NCBI GenBank assembly: GCA_019744815.1 | Contig: JAIEUA010000005.1 | Location: 50,871 to 114,870 of the forward strand | Reading direction: 5' to 3' | DNA length: 64,000 nucleotides | Origin: Phycisphaerales bacterium | Lineage (GTDB): Bacteria > Planctomycetota > Phycisphaerae > Phycisphaerales > UBA1924 | Part shown: piece after piece, positions 15,184 to 25,800 of the stretch | How positions within the stretch are numbered: position 1 is the first letter of the stretch | How the letters are laid out: the number at the start of each line of letters is the position of its first letter | Notes under the pieces: model-generated | What the model saw: the letters and a program-made list of their open reading frames with translations, nothing else | Database searches by the model: none | Told to the model about the DNA's origin: nothing | Translations under genes and position numbers: made by a program

Positions 15184-18100
15184 TCAGCGCGGAGCCACCA
15201 CCGTCGACACGTTCTTCACCTCGACCCGGCCGCGCTTCATGTCCCAGAGGATGCCGCGGGCGGTGACGGGGGAGGCGGAGGCGTCGTCGATGAGGGTGAC
15301 GGTGGAGTTGTCGCGGCTGCCGGCCATGGCGGTGCCGTTGGCGGGGTCGTAGTCGATGAGGTCGCCCAGGAGCGTTTTGGTGCCGCTCTTGAGGCGGGCG
15401 GTGCCCTCGGCGAGGGCGCGGGAGAGCTCGCCGCGAAGGTCGGTGGGAGAGGCGTCGGTGGGGTTCGGGGTGGAGGAAGTCGCCGTCGGCGTCAGCCAGG
15501 CGCTGAGCTTGTCGCAGTCGAGCTGGGTAAGGGTCTTGTCGGACTCGCGCTCGCTGGTGAGCTTGACATTGCCCTCCATCACCATGGAGTGATCGTCGCT
15601 GGATCCTGTGGCGGCCCCCACGTTGGCCCGCGTCATCGTCATCGTGCCGTTCCAGTGGAAGAGCGAGCGGGAGCGGTCAAGGCGGGCCGAGTCCGGAGTC
15701 GTGGTGGCCGACAGATCGGCGGCGAGCGCGGCGGAGCGGTCGGCGGCGGTCCGGCCCGCGGCGTCCGCGGCCTTCGCGTCCTTGCCCGCGAGCACGAAGA
15801 GTTTGCCGGGCGCGGGGACGTGGACCGTGCCCTTGGCGTTGTCGGCTTCGACGCGGGTGGATTCGAGATAGAGGAGGCGTTCCAGCGCGGGTTTCTTGTC
15901 GCCTTCACTGAGATCGGTGATCGCGGCGGCATAGCGGCGGGACTCGACCTTGACGACGGCGGGGGTGGTCGCGGGGGTGGGGGCGGGAGCGGTTGTGGCC
16001 GTGTTGTTGGATTCGCTCAGGGTGGGTGCGGCGGTGGCGACCACTGAGAGAACCTCGCGGTCCTTCGCGGGTGCGTCGGCCGGCGACGGCGTCAGCAGCA
16101 CGCGGACGAACGCGGCTTCGAGCTTGTCGATGGTGCGGGCGTCGGGCATGGCTTCGGCGACGGTGCGGCCGTTGGGGCTGGTGGCTTCGAGGATGCCGGT
16201 GGAGTCTTCGAAGGTCATGTTCGCGTCGGGGCCGGTCCAGCGGGCGGAGGCCAGACGCGGCTCGCCGTCCTTGGTCTTGCCCTCGTGTTGGAAGACGCCG
16301 GGGCCGACGACTTCGAGGCGGCCGGTGGTGCCGTCGAGCCGCATGCGTTCGCCGGTGACGGCGGAGTCGCCCTTGGCGAGGACGACGACGGGGCCGGCGA
16401 GCTGGGCCTGTTGATTGGGGACGTCGGCGATGAGCTCGTCGCTCTCGGCACGGGTGCCGTCGGCGCGGCTGAAGCGGACGGCGCCTTTGGCGTGGGCGAT
16501 GGTCACGCCGAGATTCGCGTCGGGGGTGGCGTCGGTGCTCAGCGCGGCGTCGAGCGCGTCGGTGTGGAGCGTGGAGCCTTTGGACGAGGCGATGACGTTG
16601 CCGCGGGCGATGAGGCCTTGAGCGACGGCTTCGTTGGACTTGGAACCCGAGAGCGGCGGGGAGAAGCGGACCTCGACGCGATCGGCGGCGAGCGTGCCGC
16701 CCTTGCTGTCGTTGCCCTTGGCGCGGCCGGTGAGGGTGACGATGCTGAGCGAGGGCTGCTCCGCGCCCGGAGCTTGGACGAACGAGGCCTCGACCGCGTC
16801 GGCGGTGATGGACGAGCCGCCGCCGGAGGCGGTGACGCTGCCCTTGAAGGACGCGAACTCGAGCACGCTGGGATCGCCGCTGCTTCCGGGGCGGTTGTCC
16901 GGCTTGAAGCGGAGGAGGGCGGAGTCCTTCCACGCGATGGAGCGCGAGGCGGCGGATGCGACCGCGCGCGGCTCGGCGTCGCGTGCTGGCAGCGGCGTGG
17001 CGGATTCGCTGTCGGTGTTCTCCATCTGGCCCGCGCCGGTGAAGGTGGCGATGCCGGTGGCGAGGTTCATCGACGCGGCGGTGGCGAGGACGCGGCCGCG
17101 GCCTTTGGCGGTGAGCACCGAGCCGAGCGCGGCCTTGGAGGTGGGGTCGCTCCAGATGCGGGCCTCGCGGCGGGTGTCGAGATAGGTGATCGTGTCGCCG
17201 CTGGCGGAGAGCTCGGCCTTGGCGTCAACGACGCGGGCGGGGGCGTTGGCCGCGCCGTAGAAGACGGCGGCGAGATCGTTGTTGACGAGGACTTCGGGGG
17301 CGGGCGTCGTCGGGCTCGCGGCGATCGGACGCAGCTCGAGGCGGCCGAGCCAGGTGATGGTGACGGGGGAGTCGGAGGAGGAAAGGGGAGCAGGGGAGGA
17401 GGGGAGGAGGGGAGCAGGGGAAGACGGGGATTGGAAGGCGACGGGGGTGATGGCGGAGGTCGTGCTTGCGTTGCGGGTGGTGGAGTGCGTGGGCAGAGGA
17501 GTCGTGTTGCCTGCGCTGCTCGCGACGGAGGACGAGCCGGATTGGCGGGTGTAGATCTCGCCGGCGGCGGCGTCGATGGTGCGGGCGGCTTGGACGACGC
17601 GGACAGCTTCTTCGACGCGGATGCGGTAGAGCTGCTCGCGGGCGTTGGCGGACACCGTGGCGGGAGAAGCTGCGCCTGGCCGTGTGCCGCTGGGGGTGTT
17701 GGCGGTGGGGGCGGTGGATGCGGGAGTGGGTGAGGTCGCGTTGGGTGAAGTCTTCGTAGACGGGTTCGCGGCGGTGTCGCGCGACGCGAACAACGACGGC
17801 GGCGTGCGGGCGGCCTTGGGATCGATTCGGAGGTACTCGCTCTGCTCCGCGGTCAGGAGCTCGATGCGTTGCTCGGGGTCGTTGAAGAGGATGCGGAGGC
17901 TGCTGCCCGCGTAGGCGACGCCGCTGCCGTCGATGGTGATGCGGCCGGGGACCTGCAGCTCGCCGATCGCGCCGTCGAAGGCGATGGTGTCGGTGCGGGC
18001 GATGAGGAGCGGCGTTTCCTTGTCGGGGTCAATGGGGCGGCCGGCGGGGCCGGGGAAGAGGCGGACGATGACGTTGCCCTTGAACTCGCCACGCTCGGGG

Positions 18101-18510
18101 AGCTGCTGACGGTTGGGGAGGAAGAGGTCGCCCTTGTCGGCGCGGATGTGCACGACGCGGCCGTCGCGGGGATAGACCCAGCCCGAGGGTGATTCGACGG
18201 CGTAGCGCTTCGCGGCCAGCGGCTGCACGTACGGGAGTTTGAGTTCCGCGGCGAGGCGGCCGGGGTTGTCGCGGTCGACGAGCTGGAGAGAGATCTGATC
18301 GCCGGAGAGATCGTCGTCGGGCTTGGGCGCGGCGCCGACGTTGGCGTCGGTTGGCTTGGTGACAGGCTTGGCTTTGGGCGCGGACGAGGAGATGTACCAC
18401 AGGCCCGCGATGGTCACGACCGCGACCAGAATGGCGGCGAAGAGGCCGACGCCTCGGGTGCTGCCGGTGCGGAAGAGAAGATTGGATGCGGTGGGCCTGC
18501 TGGTGGTCAT
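15184..18510 (-). CDS. Large LptC/LptA-like (OstA-type) envelope protein
   Basis: 1108 residues from ATG 18510, where a cytoplasmic stub and a single transmembrane helix (about 21-41) begin. LptC has the same topology. The periplasmic part contains repeated OstA/LptA-like beta segments: G-N-V-I-A-S-S-K-G-S-T-L-H-T-D-A-L, G-K-G-x-V-L and, near the C-terminus, G-N-V-K-L-T-S. This is about five times the length of proteobacterial LptC. Middle linkers are Thr/Pro/Ser-rich, one of them encoded by the minisatellite at 17380-17425. It lies downstream of kdsD, as lptC does in enterobacteria. Likely a lipopolysaccharide-transport scaffold; this is an inference from fold and position. Confidence 0.7.
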   Translation of the reverse strand: MTTSRPTASNLLFRTGSTRGVGLFAAILVAVVTIAGLWYISSSAPKAKPVTKPTDANVGAAPKPDDDLSGDQISLQLVDRDNPGRLAAELKLPYVQPLAAKRYAVESPSGWVYPRDGRVVHIRADKGDLFLPNRQQLPERGEFKGNVIVRLFPGPAGRPIDPDKETPLLIARTDTIAFDGAIGELQVPGRITIDGSGVAYAGSSLRILFNDPEQRIELLTAEQSEYLRIDPKAARTPPSLFASRDTAANPSTKTSPNATSPTPASTAPTANTPSGTRPGAASPATVSANAREQLYRIRVEEAVRVVQAARTIDAAAGEIYTRQSGSSSVASSAGNTTPLPTHSTTRNASTTSAITPVAFQSPSSPAPLLPSSPAPLSSSDSPVTITWLGRLELRPIAASPTTPAPEVLVNNDLAAVFYGAANAPARVVDAKAELSASGDTITYLDTRREARIWSDPTSKAALGSVLTAKGRGRVLATAASMNLATGIATFTGAGQMENTDSESATPLPARDAEPRAVASAASRSIAWKDSALLRFKPDNRPGSSGDPSVLEFASFKGSVTASGGGSSITADAVEASFVQAPGAEQPSLSIVTLTGRAKGNDSKGGTLAADRVEVRFSPPLSGSKSNEAVAQGLIARGNVIASSKGSTLHTDALDAALSTDATPDANLGVTIAHAKGAVRFSRADGTRAESDELIADVPNQQAQLAGPVVVLAKGDSAVTGERMRLDGTTGRLEVVGPGVFQHEGKTKDGEPRLASARWTGPDANMTFEDSTGILEATSPNGRTVAEAMPDARTIDKLEAAFVRVLLTPSPADAPAKDREVLSVVATAAPTLSESNNTATTAPAPTPATTPAVVKVESRRYAAAITDLSEGDKKPALERLLYLESTRVEADNAKGTVHVPAPGKLFVLAGKDAKAADAAGRTAADRSAALAADLSATTTPDSARLDRSRSLFHWNGTMTMTRANVGAATGSSDDHSMVMEGNVKLTSERESDKTLTQLDCDKLSAWLTPTATSSTPNPTDASPTDLRGELSRALAEGTARLKSGTKTLLGDLIDYDPANGTAMAGSRDNSTVTLIDDASASPVTARGILWDMKRGRVEVKNVSTVVAPR
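17380..17425. repeat. GGGGAGCAG minisatellite inside a coding region
   Basis: Units of GGGGAGCAGGGGAGGAGGGG type within the LptC-like gene. They are translated on the minus strand as a repeat of S-P-A-P-L-L-P. The frame is preserved, so the insertion is tolerated in a linker. Confidence 0.75.
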
Positions 18511-18768
18511 GAGGAAAGCAAATCGCTTGAAGAAATGAACGAGCGACGCAAGGGTAGCGGTTGCTGGAGGACGCCGAGGCTGAGGAGGCTTGGCGACGAA
18601 GTCGCGGATCGTGTTGGGCGCAGTGGTGCGGTCGCGGAGTGAACGCTCGCGGCTGCTCCGGTCCATCCGAGGCTTCCTCGCGGACTCGTCAGCCTCGGCG
18701 TCTGCGGGCGTCGTGAGTTGCTGCGCGTGCACAGGCGGGACGCCTGTGCCACCGAAGCCGGAAAGCGA

Positions 18769-19905
18769 TCAGTCCTGCACCAAGCGCATGGTGATGAGAT
18801 CCTGCACGTCGAGGACGCCCACGGGCTCGCCCGCGGCGTTCACGACCGGGATCTCGTCGGCGCGGTGCTCGCGCACGAGCTTCACGGCGTCGCGGACGAG
18901 CGCCGAATCCTGCAGGTAACGCGGGTTCTTGGTCATCACCGCGGCGATCGGGTTGTGCAGCTCGGCGGGATCGCGGAGGATGAGCCGGCGGAGATCGGCG
19001 TCGGTGAAGATGCCGCTGAGGCGGCCGGTCTTCGCGTCGCAGAGGATGATCGCGCCGGGACGGCGGCCCCACTTGGCGGCCTCTTCGAGCGCGGCGGCGA
19101 CGGAGCGGTCGTCGGTGATGCGGGGGAGGTCCTTGCCGAGCTTGAAGCGGAGGACTTCGGTGATGGGGCGGAGCAAGTCGCCCAGCGTGCCGCCGGGGTG
19201 GCGACGCTTGAAGTCGGCGTCGGTGAAGTCGCGGGCCTTGGCGGCGACGATGGCGAGGGCGTCGCCGAGGGCCATGGTCGCGGTCGTGGAAGAGGTCGGC
19301 GCGGCGAAGTCGGGCTCGCCGGCTTCGTGTTCGAGATTGAGGCCCAGCGCGACGGTGGCGAGGGCTTCGAGGCTCGACGGTTTGGTCGCGCCCTGGGGCA
19401 CCGTGCGGGCGGTGATGCTGATGATGGGCAGGCCGTCTTGGCGGAGGATGGAGGCGACGTTGACGACCTCGGTGGTCTCGCCGCTGGCGGAGATGCAGAC
19501 GACGGTGTCGGTCTTTCGGAAGCGGCCGAGGTCGCCGTGGGCGGCTTCGGAGGGATGGACGGCGTGGCTGGGGATGCCGAGGGAGGCAAGTGTGGCGCTG
19601 ATCTTGGCGCCGACGAGGCCGGACTTGCCCAGGCCGGTGACGAGGACGGTGCCGCCGGATTCGGCGCAGGCGACGATGAGGCGGCAGGCTTCCTCGAAGG
19701 GATCGCCGAGGGAATCGGCGAGGGTGACGAGGGCTTGGGCCTCGCCGCGGAGGATTTTCTTCGCGAGCGCGGGAGCGTCCTTGGGGAGGGTGACGCGGGG
19801 TTTGGCGGCGGGGCGCGTGGCGGGCTTGGCCTCGGGAAGGATGGCGGCGGCGGGGTGCGACGGCTTGGCGGCGTCGGCGGGAGTAGGGCCTTTCGTGCGG
19901 GACAT
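18769..19905 (-). CDS. kdsD: D-arabinose 5-phosphate isomerase (KpsF/KdsD type)
   Basis: 378 residues from ATG 19905 (no clear ribosome-binding site). It interconverts D-ribulose 5-phosphate and D-arabinose 5-phosphate, the first step to KDO for lipopolysaccharide or capsule. The N-terminal 55 residues are an Ala/Pro-rich extension. The SIS domain follows with G-L-G-K-S-G, H-P-S-E-A-A-H-G-D-L-G and S-x-S-G-E-T-x-E (about 85-240), then the R-R-H-P-G-G-x-L-G-D signature, then two CBS domains to the end. Upstream of, and codirectional with, the LptC-like gene, 258 nt away. Confidence 0.93.
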   Translation of the reverse strand: MSRTKGPTPADAAKPSHPAAAILPEAKPATRPAAKPRVTLPKDAPALAKKILRGEAQALVTLADSLGDPFEEACRLIVACAESGGTVLVTGLGKSGLVGAKISATLASLGIPSHAVHPSEAAHGDLGRFRKTDTVVCISASGETTEVVNVASILRQDGLPIISITARTVPQGATKPSSLEALATVALGLNLEHEAGEPDFAAPTSSTTATMALGDALAIVAAKARDFTDADFKRRHPGGTLGDLLRPITEVLRFKLGKDLPRITDDRSVAAALEEAAKWGRRPGAIILCDAKTGRLSGIFTDADLRRLILRDPAELHNPIAAVMTKNPRYLQDSALVRDAVKLVREHRADEIPVVNAAGEPVGVLDVQDLITMRLVQD

Positions 19906-20014
19906 CGAGGAAGGGTAGTGCGACGGGGGACCAAGGAGCGAGGTGCTTGAGGGCGGGATCGCGTACACTGTTCCCGCGTGCGGCGGAGCCCCGTCACGCG
20001 TTGCGGAGGCATGG

Positions 20015-20848
20015 ATGCTGACCGAAGACTATCGCGTGCGGCTGGAGGCCTTTGAGGGGCCGCTGGATCTGCTGCTCTTTCTGATCCGCAAGAACGAAGT
20101 GGATGTGAACGACATCCCGATCTCGACGATCGCGGACCAGTACATCGCGTTCCTGAACAGCCTCGACGCCGACGGCTCGCTGATCGACATCGACGTCGCG
20201 GGCGAGTTTCTGGTGATGGCGGCGACGCTGATGGAAGTGAAGAGCCGCTGGCTGGCGCGGACGCCCGGCGAAGCGACGGAGTCGGGCGAGGCGCCGAGCG
20301 GTGACGATCCGCGGGCGGACTTGGTGCGGCAGTTGCTGGCGTACAAGCAGTACCGCGATGCGGCCGCCGCGCTCGAGACGCGCGGCACGCACTGGCAGTC
20401 GCGCTTCGCGGTCGGTGGCGCGGCGGAACCAGAGATCGTGTCGACCGATGCCGATGCGATCGCGGACGAGGTCGCGGCGCTCGATGTCGAGGATCTGGAG
20501 CTGACCGACCTGCTCGACGCGTTCAAGCGGATCGTCGCAACCGTGAACTTCGAGCGTCTGGGCGATCACCAGGTCGTCTACGACGACACGCCGATCGAGC
20601 TGCACGCGGCGGACATCGTCGAGCGGCTCAAGAGTGATGAGATTGCTCTGGGCGAAAAGCGATTGTCTTTCCGCACGCTGCTGACCGGACGCAAGCGGAG
20701 CGAGATGATCGGGCTGTTCCTCGCGGTGCTCGACTTGGTGCGCCGCCGCATGATCGGCGTGAAGCAGGATGGGTCGGGCGAGATCGATCTGGAGCTTCGT
20801 GACCCTGATTCGAGCGAGGCGATCCCGGCTCCCGCGCCGATCGAATGA
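20015..20848 (+). CDS. scpA: Segregation and condensation protein A
   Basis: 277 residues from ATG 20015 (GGAGG 6 nt upstream). It is the kleisin subunit of the SMC-ScpAB condensin, which compacts and segregates chromosomes. Seen: the N-terminal F-E-G-P-L-D-L-L-L-F-L-I-R signature, D-V-N-D-I-P-I-S-T-I, then V-A-G-E-F-L-V-M-A-A-T-L-M-E-V-K-S, and a C-terminal winged-helix part with F-R-T-L-L and F-L-A-V-L-D-L-V-R-R. An acidic linker separates the halves. scpB and smc are not in the window. The divergent neighbour is kdsD. Confidence 0.93.
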   Translation: MLTEDYRVRLEAFEGPLDLLLFLIRKNEVDVNDIPISTIADQYIAFLNSLDADGSLIDIDVAGEFLVMAATLMEVKSRWLARTPGEATESGEAPSGDDPRADLVRQLLAYKQYRDAAAALETRGTHWQSRFAVGGAAEPEIVSTDADAIADEVAALDVEDLELTDLLDAFKRIVATVNFERLGDHQVVYDDTPIELHAADIVERLKSDEIALGEKRLSFRTLLTGRKRSEMIGLFLAVLDLVRRRMIGVKQDGSGEIDLELRDPDSSEAIPAPAPIE

Positions 20849-20870
20849 GTGTTTGCACCGGACCGACGCC

Positions 20871-21986
20871 ATGCGCACGCCCGATGCACACGAGATGATG
20901 CGGCTGATGAGCGCCGAGACGCCTCTTGCTCCATTGTCGGAACCGGTCTACTTCGTCATGCTCGACGAGCGTCGGCAGAAGCCGTGGCTGCCGCTCTTCG
21001 ATGGCGCCGAGCCGCCGCCGGCGTCGGTGTACTGGCGGCAGTGGGACGGCGAAACGGCGTGGATCATCAACACGTACATCCAGCTCAAGCGTCGAGGCCT
21101 CGACGTGCGACTCTCGAAGCGTCTCGTGCCCGGTGCGTTGTGCGTGCTCACATACGACGACGCGGCCCGCGCGGGGAAACGGATGCTCTCGTGGCGGAGC
21201 TACGTCCTGTGCTGCCGCATGGACCGTGCCAGGCCCGCGTACTGCGACGAAGTGATCGTGCAGAATCGAACGTCGGTTGATGGGCCGGGTGTTCACTTTG
21301 CGCCGCACTGGCCGCAGCTGTCGCTCCGGCCTCGCGATGACCGCCGGGGCGACCGCTTCGAGAACATCGTCTTCCACGGCGAGATCGAGAACATCGCGCC
21401 CGAGTTTCGCACGCCGGAGTTCGGGGCCGCACTCGCCGCCATCGGGGTGCGATTTGTCGTTCATCCGCTCAGGCAGAGTCGCATCGGCGACGCAGGTCGT
21501 GATTGGAGCCAGACCGACGCCGTGCTCGCGGTACGGGGCGGCAGCGAGTACTTCCGCTCGATCAAGCCGGCGCTGAAGCTGGTCAATGCGTGGCAGGCCG
21601 GATGCGTCGCGTTTGTCGGGCCGGAGGCGGGGTACCGCGATGAACGCAAGACTGATCTTGACTACTTCGAGGTGAACAACGCGTCCGAGGCGCTCGCGGC
21701 GATGCAGCGTCTGGCGAGGGAGCCGGGCTTGTATCGCGCGATGGTGGAGAATGGGCGGCGAAGGGCCCTGGAGCACACGCCCGATGCGATCGCCAAGCTG
21801 TGGCACGAGACGCTGGCGGGTGTGATCGCTGATGGCTATGCACGGTGGAGGGCGACTGGAGCCATGGCGCGTTGGGCCGCTGCCCCGATGACGCAGGCTC
21901 GGCGGTACCTGGGTCACAAGGCCGCGCGACGCCGGTTCTGGGGTTTGCTGGAGGGGCGCGGCTACCAAGCCGCGACGGCACGATAA
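20871..21986 (+). CDS. Glycosyltransferase-like protein
   Basis: 371 residues from ATG 20871, 22 nt after scpA. The C-terminal half resembles the donor-binding lobe of GT-B enzymes: D-A-V-L-A-V-R-G-G-S-E-Y-F-R-S-I-K-P-A-L-K-L-V-N, A-W-Q-A-G-C-V-A-F-V-G, then D-Y-F-E-V-N-N-A-S-E-A-L and a closing H-T-P-D-A-I helix. The N-terminal half lacks clear motifs. No signal peptide or membrane helix. It may act on envelope glycans. Sugar and acceptor are unknown. Confidence 0.6.
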   Translation: MRTPDAHEMMRLMSAETPLAPLSEPVYFVMLDERRQKPWLPLFDGAEPPPASVYWRQWDGETAWIINTYIQLKRRGLDVRLSKRLVPGALCVLTYDDAARAGKRMLSWRSYVLCCRMDRARPAYCDEVIVQNRTSVDGPGVHFAPHWPQLSLRPRDDRRGDRFENIVFHGEIENIAPEFRTPEFGAALAAIGVRFVVHPLRQSRIGDAGRDWSQTDAVLAVRGGSEYFRSIKPALKLVNAWQAGCVAFVGPEAGYRDERKTDLDYFEVNNASEALAAMQRLAREPGLYRAMVENGRRRALEHTPDAIAKLWHETLAGVIADGYARWRATGAMARWAAAPMTQARRYLGHKAARRRFWGLLEGRGYQAATAR

Positions 21987-22194
21987 CCTCGTGATCCTCG
22001 GGGGTGGTTCCGAGAACTGCCCGCGACTCCTGCGGCTTGCAGGTCGAAATGTCGCTACAAGGTGGAGACATAGGAAAGATACAAGCGGACGGAGAACCGA
22101 CGCATTGCACTTCCCGATACACTGACGGGGAAGGCAAGCCAACGGTTGTTCGCCGCGAGAGAGGTTCGCGGCGTTTATCGTGCAGGGGAAAGAC

Positions 22195-22839
22195 ATGGCT
22201 TCCGAACCCGGGTCCGTCAATCCGATGACTCCGCCGCCGGCGGGGGTGGCGCAGGTCACGCAACTGCTGGTGGCCGCGGCGCAAGGTGACTCGCAGGCAG
22301 CGCGGGATCTCCTGCCGTTGGTGTACGAGGAACTGCGGCGGCTGGCCGCGGCGCGGATGGCGCGGGAACGCGTCGGCGGCGCCGGCATGACGCTGCAGCC
22401 GACGGCGCTGGTGCACGAGGCGTATCTGCGGCTGCTCGGCGATCACGAAGTGCGCTGGAACGGGCGTGGGCACTTCTTCGGCGCCGCGGCGTTGGCGATG
22501 CGCCGGATTCTGGTCGAGCGGGCGCGGCATCGCTCGCGCGTGAAGCACGGCGGGGAGGCGAAGCGGATCGACATGGAGGTGGCGCAGTTGGCCCCCGCCC
22601 TGGCCAGCGAGCCCCCGGCCGAGGAGATGCTGGCGCTCGATGAGGCGCTCAAATCGCTGGAAGCCCAGGACCGAAGGAAGTACGACGTGGTGATGCTCCG
22701 GTACTTCGCGGGGCTGTCGATCGAGGAGACGGCCGATGCTTTGGGGATCTCGCCGGCGACGGTCAAGAACGATTGGACGTTCGCCAAGGCATGGCTGAAG
22801 CGCAAGGTGGCGGGGAGCGGGGCGGACGAAGACTCGTGA
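22195..22839 (+). CDS. ECF-type RNA polymerase sigma factor
   Basis: 214 residues from ATG 22195, with AGGGGA 7 nt upstream, better placed than the in-frame starts just before. Sigma region 2 contains L-V-Y-E-E-L-R-R-L-A-A-A-R-M and L-V-H-E-A-Y-L-R-L, and region 4 the HTH with L-S-I-E-E-T-A-D-A-L-G-I-S-P-A-T-V-K-N-D-W. This is the group (TIGR02999-like) usually linked to Ser/Thr kinases in Planctomycetota and Acidobacteriota. It ends GTGA, overlapping the kinase start, so the two are translationally coupled and probably form one signalling unit. Confidence 0.9.
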   Translation: MASEPGSVNPMTPPPAGVAQVTQLLVAAAQGDSQAARDLLPLVYEELRRLAAARMARERVGGAGMTLQPTALVHEAYLRLLGDHEVRWNGRGHFFGAAALAMRRILVERARHRSRVKHGGEAKRIDMEVAQLAPALASEPPAEEMLALDEALKSLEAQDRRKYDVVMLRYFAGLSIEETADALGISPATVKNDWTFAKAWLKRKVAGSGADEDS

Positions 22840-25800
22840 GCGCGGTCCCTTCGCAACGCGTGGAGGAGCTGTTCCTGCGGGCGGCGGACCTGCCGACCGC
22901 GGAGCGTGACGCGTTTCTTGAGCGAGAGTGCGGAGGCGACGCGGCTCTGCTGGCTGAGCTGCGTGAGCTGCTTGCGCACCATTCCGGTGAGGCGAGCTTC
23001 CTCGATTCCAAAGTCGCCCCGGGCAAAGGACTTCTGACACAGCTCGGTGCGCAGCAGCTGTCGGACGCCGAGCCTTTGCTGCCGGCCGACCGGAAGATCG
23101 GGAACTTCCAGGTGCGGGGCCAGCTCGGCGCGGGCGGGATGGGTGTGGTGTACGTCGCGCAGCAGGAGCGGCCCAAGCGGACGGTGGCGCTGAAAGTGAT
23201 GCGGCGGGTGATGGCCGATCCCAACTCGGCCGCGGCGCAGCGTGTCCTGCGGCGCTTCGAGCACGAGGCCGAGCTGCTCGGCCGTCTGCACCACCCCGGC
23301 ATCGCCCAGATCTTTGAGGCCGGGACGTACGAGGCGGGCGGGCTGACGCACCCGTACATCGCGATGGAGCTCGTAAAAGGCGAGCCCTTGCTGGCGTACG
23401 CGGCCAAGCACAACATGGGCACCCGGGAGAAGCTCGTGCTGCTCGAGCGGGTGTGCGACGCGATGCAGCACGCCCACCGCAACGGCGTGATTCACCGAGA
23501 TCTCAAGCCGGCGAACATCCTGGTGGACGAGACGGGACGGCCCAAGATTCTGGACTTCGGCGTGGCTCGCACGACCACGAATGACTTGCAGCTCACCAGC
23601 GAGCACACGGCGGTGGGGCAGTTGATCGGGACGCTGCCGTATATGTCGCCCGAGCAGGTGAGCGGCGATCCGAACGCGGTGGACACGCGTTCGGACGTGT
23701 ACGCCCTTGGCGTGATCCTGTACGAGCTGCTCGCGGGCAAGCTGCCCTACGACCTTTCGAGTCGATCGCTGCCGGAGGCGGCCCGGATCATCCGCGACGA
23801 AGAGCCGACCAAGCTCAGCACGATCGATCGGGTGTTCCGCGGCGACGTCGAGATGATCGTCGCCAAGGCGCTTGAGAAGGACCGGGCACGCCGGTACCAA
23901 TCCGCGAGCGAGATGGGCGACGACATCGCGCGGTATCTGTCGGGCCAGCCGATCGCGGCGCGGCGGGACTCGGCGATGTACGTGCTGCGCAAGCAGCTCA
24001 AGCGGTACCGCGGGGTGGTGACGACGGCGGTGTTCGGATTCCTGGTGGTGGCCTCGCTGGGCGTGTTCTCGGCGATCCAGGCGGTGCGGGCCTCGCGGTT
24101 CGCCATGACCGAGCAGGCGGCGAAGACCGAGGCGCTGGCAAACCTGAAAGTCGCCGAAACCGAGCGCAAGCGGGCCAACGACAGCGCGGCGACTCTGGCG
24201 GAGCAGCTGGCGCGGGCGAACGTAGAGCGGGGGCGGCTGCTGGGGTTGGGCGGAAATCTGCAGGCCGCGGAGGACTTGATTTGGCCCGCGCACCTGCGGA
24301 ATCCCAACTCTCGGCACACGTTCTTTGCGTTGTGGGAGTTGTACATGCACGAGCCGTGCCTCGGCTCGTTTGAGGCGCACCCCGGAACGATCTCGTACGT
24401 GGTGGCATCGCGCGACGGCACGCGAGCGGTGGCCGCGAGTCTGGATCAGGCGATCGTGACCGTGGTGGATGTGCGCGGGCAGCGGGTCGAGCGGAGCATC
24501 CCGACCGCGTCGGCCAAGGTGCGATCGCTGGCGTTGTCGCCGGATGGCAAGACGATCGGGCTCGTGGTGGATGATCGCGAGGTGTATTTCCTCGATGCCG
24601 ACAGCGGTTCGACCATCGCGCAGGTATCGATCGAGGGCCAGGTGATCACCAGCGTCGTCTTCGCGGGCAATGCGAGCACGCTTGTGGTGGGCACGCGAGA
24701 CGGTCGGCTGTGGATCGTGTCCGGGGATACCGGGAAAGAAGTGAGGGAGCTCGCTGGAGTCGAGTCGGCGATCATCACGGTTGGGGCTTCCGACGATGGG
24801 ACGATGTTCGCCACCGGGCACCGCGACGGCGCCGTCCGCCTGTGGAGCCCGGACGGCTCTCCGCTCCGCGTGCTGCGCGGGCACACGACCGATGTCTCCG
24901 CCATCACCTTCAGCGCGGACGGCCAGCGCGTGGGCACCGGAGCGCTCGACCGGCTTGTTCTCGTGTGGGACACCCGCACGGGTGAACAGCTCGCCAAACT
25001 CGACTCGCCCAACGGCACGCCCCGCGGCATTTTGTTCGCCCCCGACAACGAGCGGCTGTTCGTCGCCGGCTGGTGGACCATCAACGTGTGGCAGTGGCGG
25101 ACCCAGACTCTGCTGCGTCGGCTGTCGCTGCCGGCCAGCGGCGTGAACATGTTCTTCTCGAACAACGCCGAGGAGATCTGGGCCGGAGTGACAAACTCCA
25201 TTCGCGGCTGGAACACCGACTTTGAGCCCGCCACGAAGCTGCTCGCCGGGCATACAGGTCGGACGATGGCGGTGTGGAGCCCCGACAGCCGCTGGATCGC
25301 CACCGGGGATGCGAGCGCGACGGTCCGTCTGTGGAACCCGGAGACCCAGAAGGTCGAACGCACCATGCGAGCCGGGAGCGGCAAGGTGCGTGCCCTGCGG
25401 TTCGACAACGAGTCGCGGTATCTCGTCGTCGCTGGTGAGTCGAATCAGGCGTTCGTCTTTGACACCCAGAGCGTCAACCCGGAGCCGATGCTCGTTCTCA
25501 ATAGCATCCGCGCGTACTCGCCCCGGTCGATCGCGTTCGCGCCCGACAACTCGGTGGTGTTGCTGCCCGCCACGGACGCGAGCCACCGCATCTTGAAACT
25601 GCCGGATTTCACCGAGATCGGGCGGATCGAGGCCGCGGAGCGCCAGGAGTCCCTCGCGGCGCGGTTCTCGCCCGACGGAAAGCTCCTCGCCACCAGCGAT
25701 CGTGACCGGGCCCTGCGGCTGTGGTCCTGGCCGGAACGCAAGCTCCTCGGGACGCTGCGGCCCGAGACGATCAACCCGCAGCCGTGGTCGTTCGAGTTCA

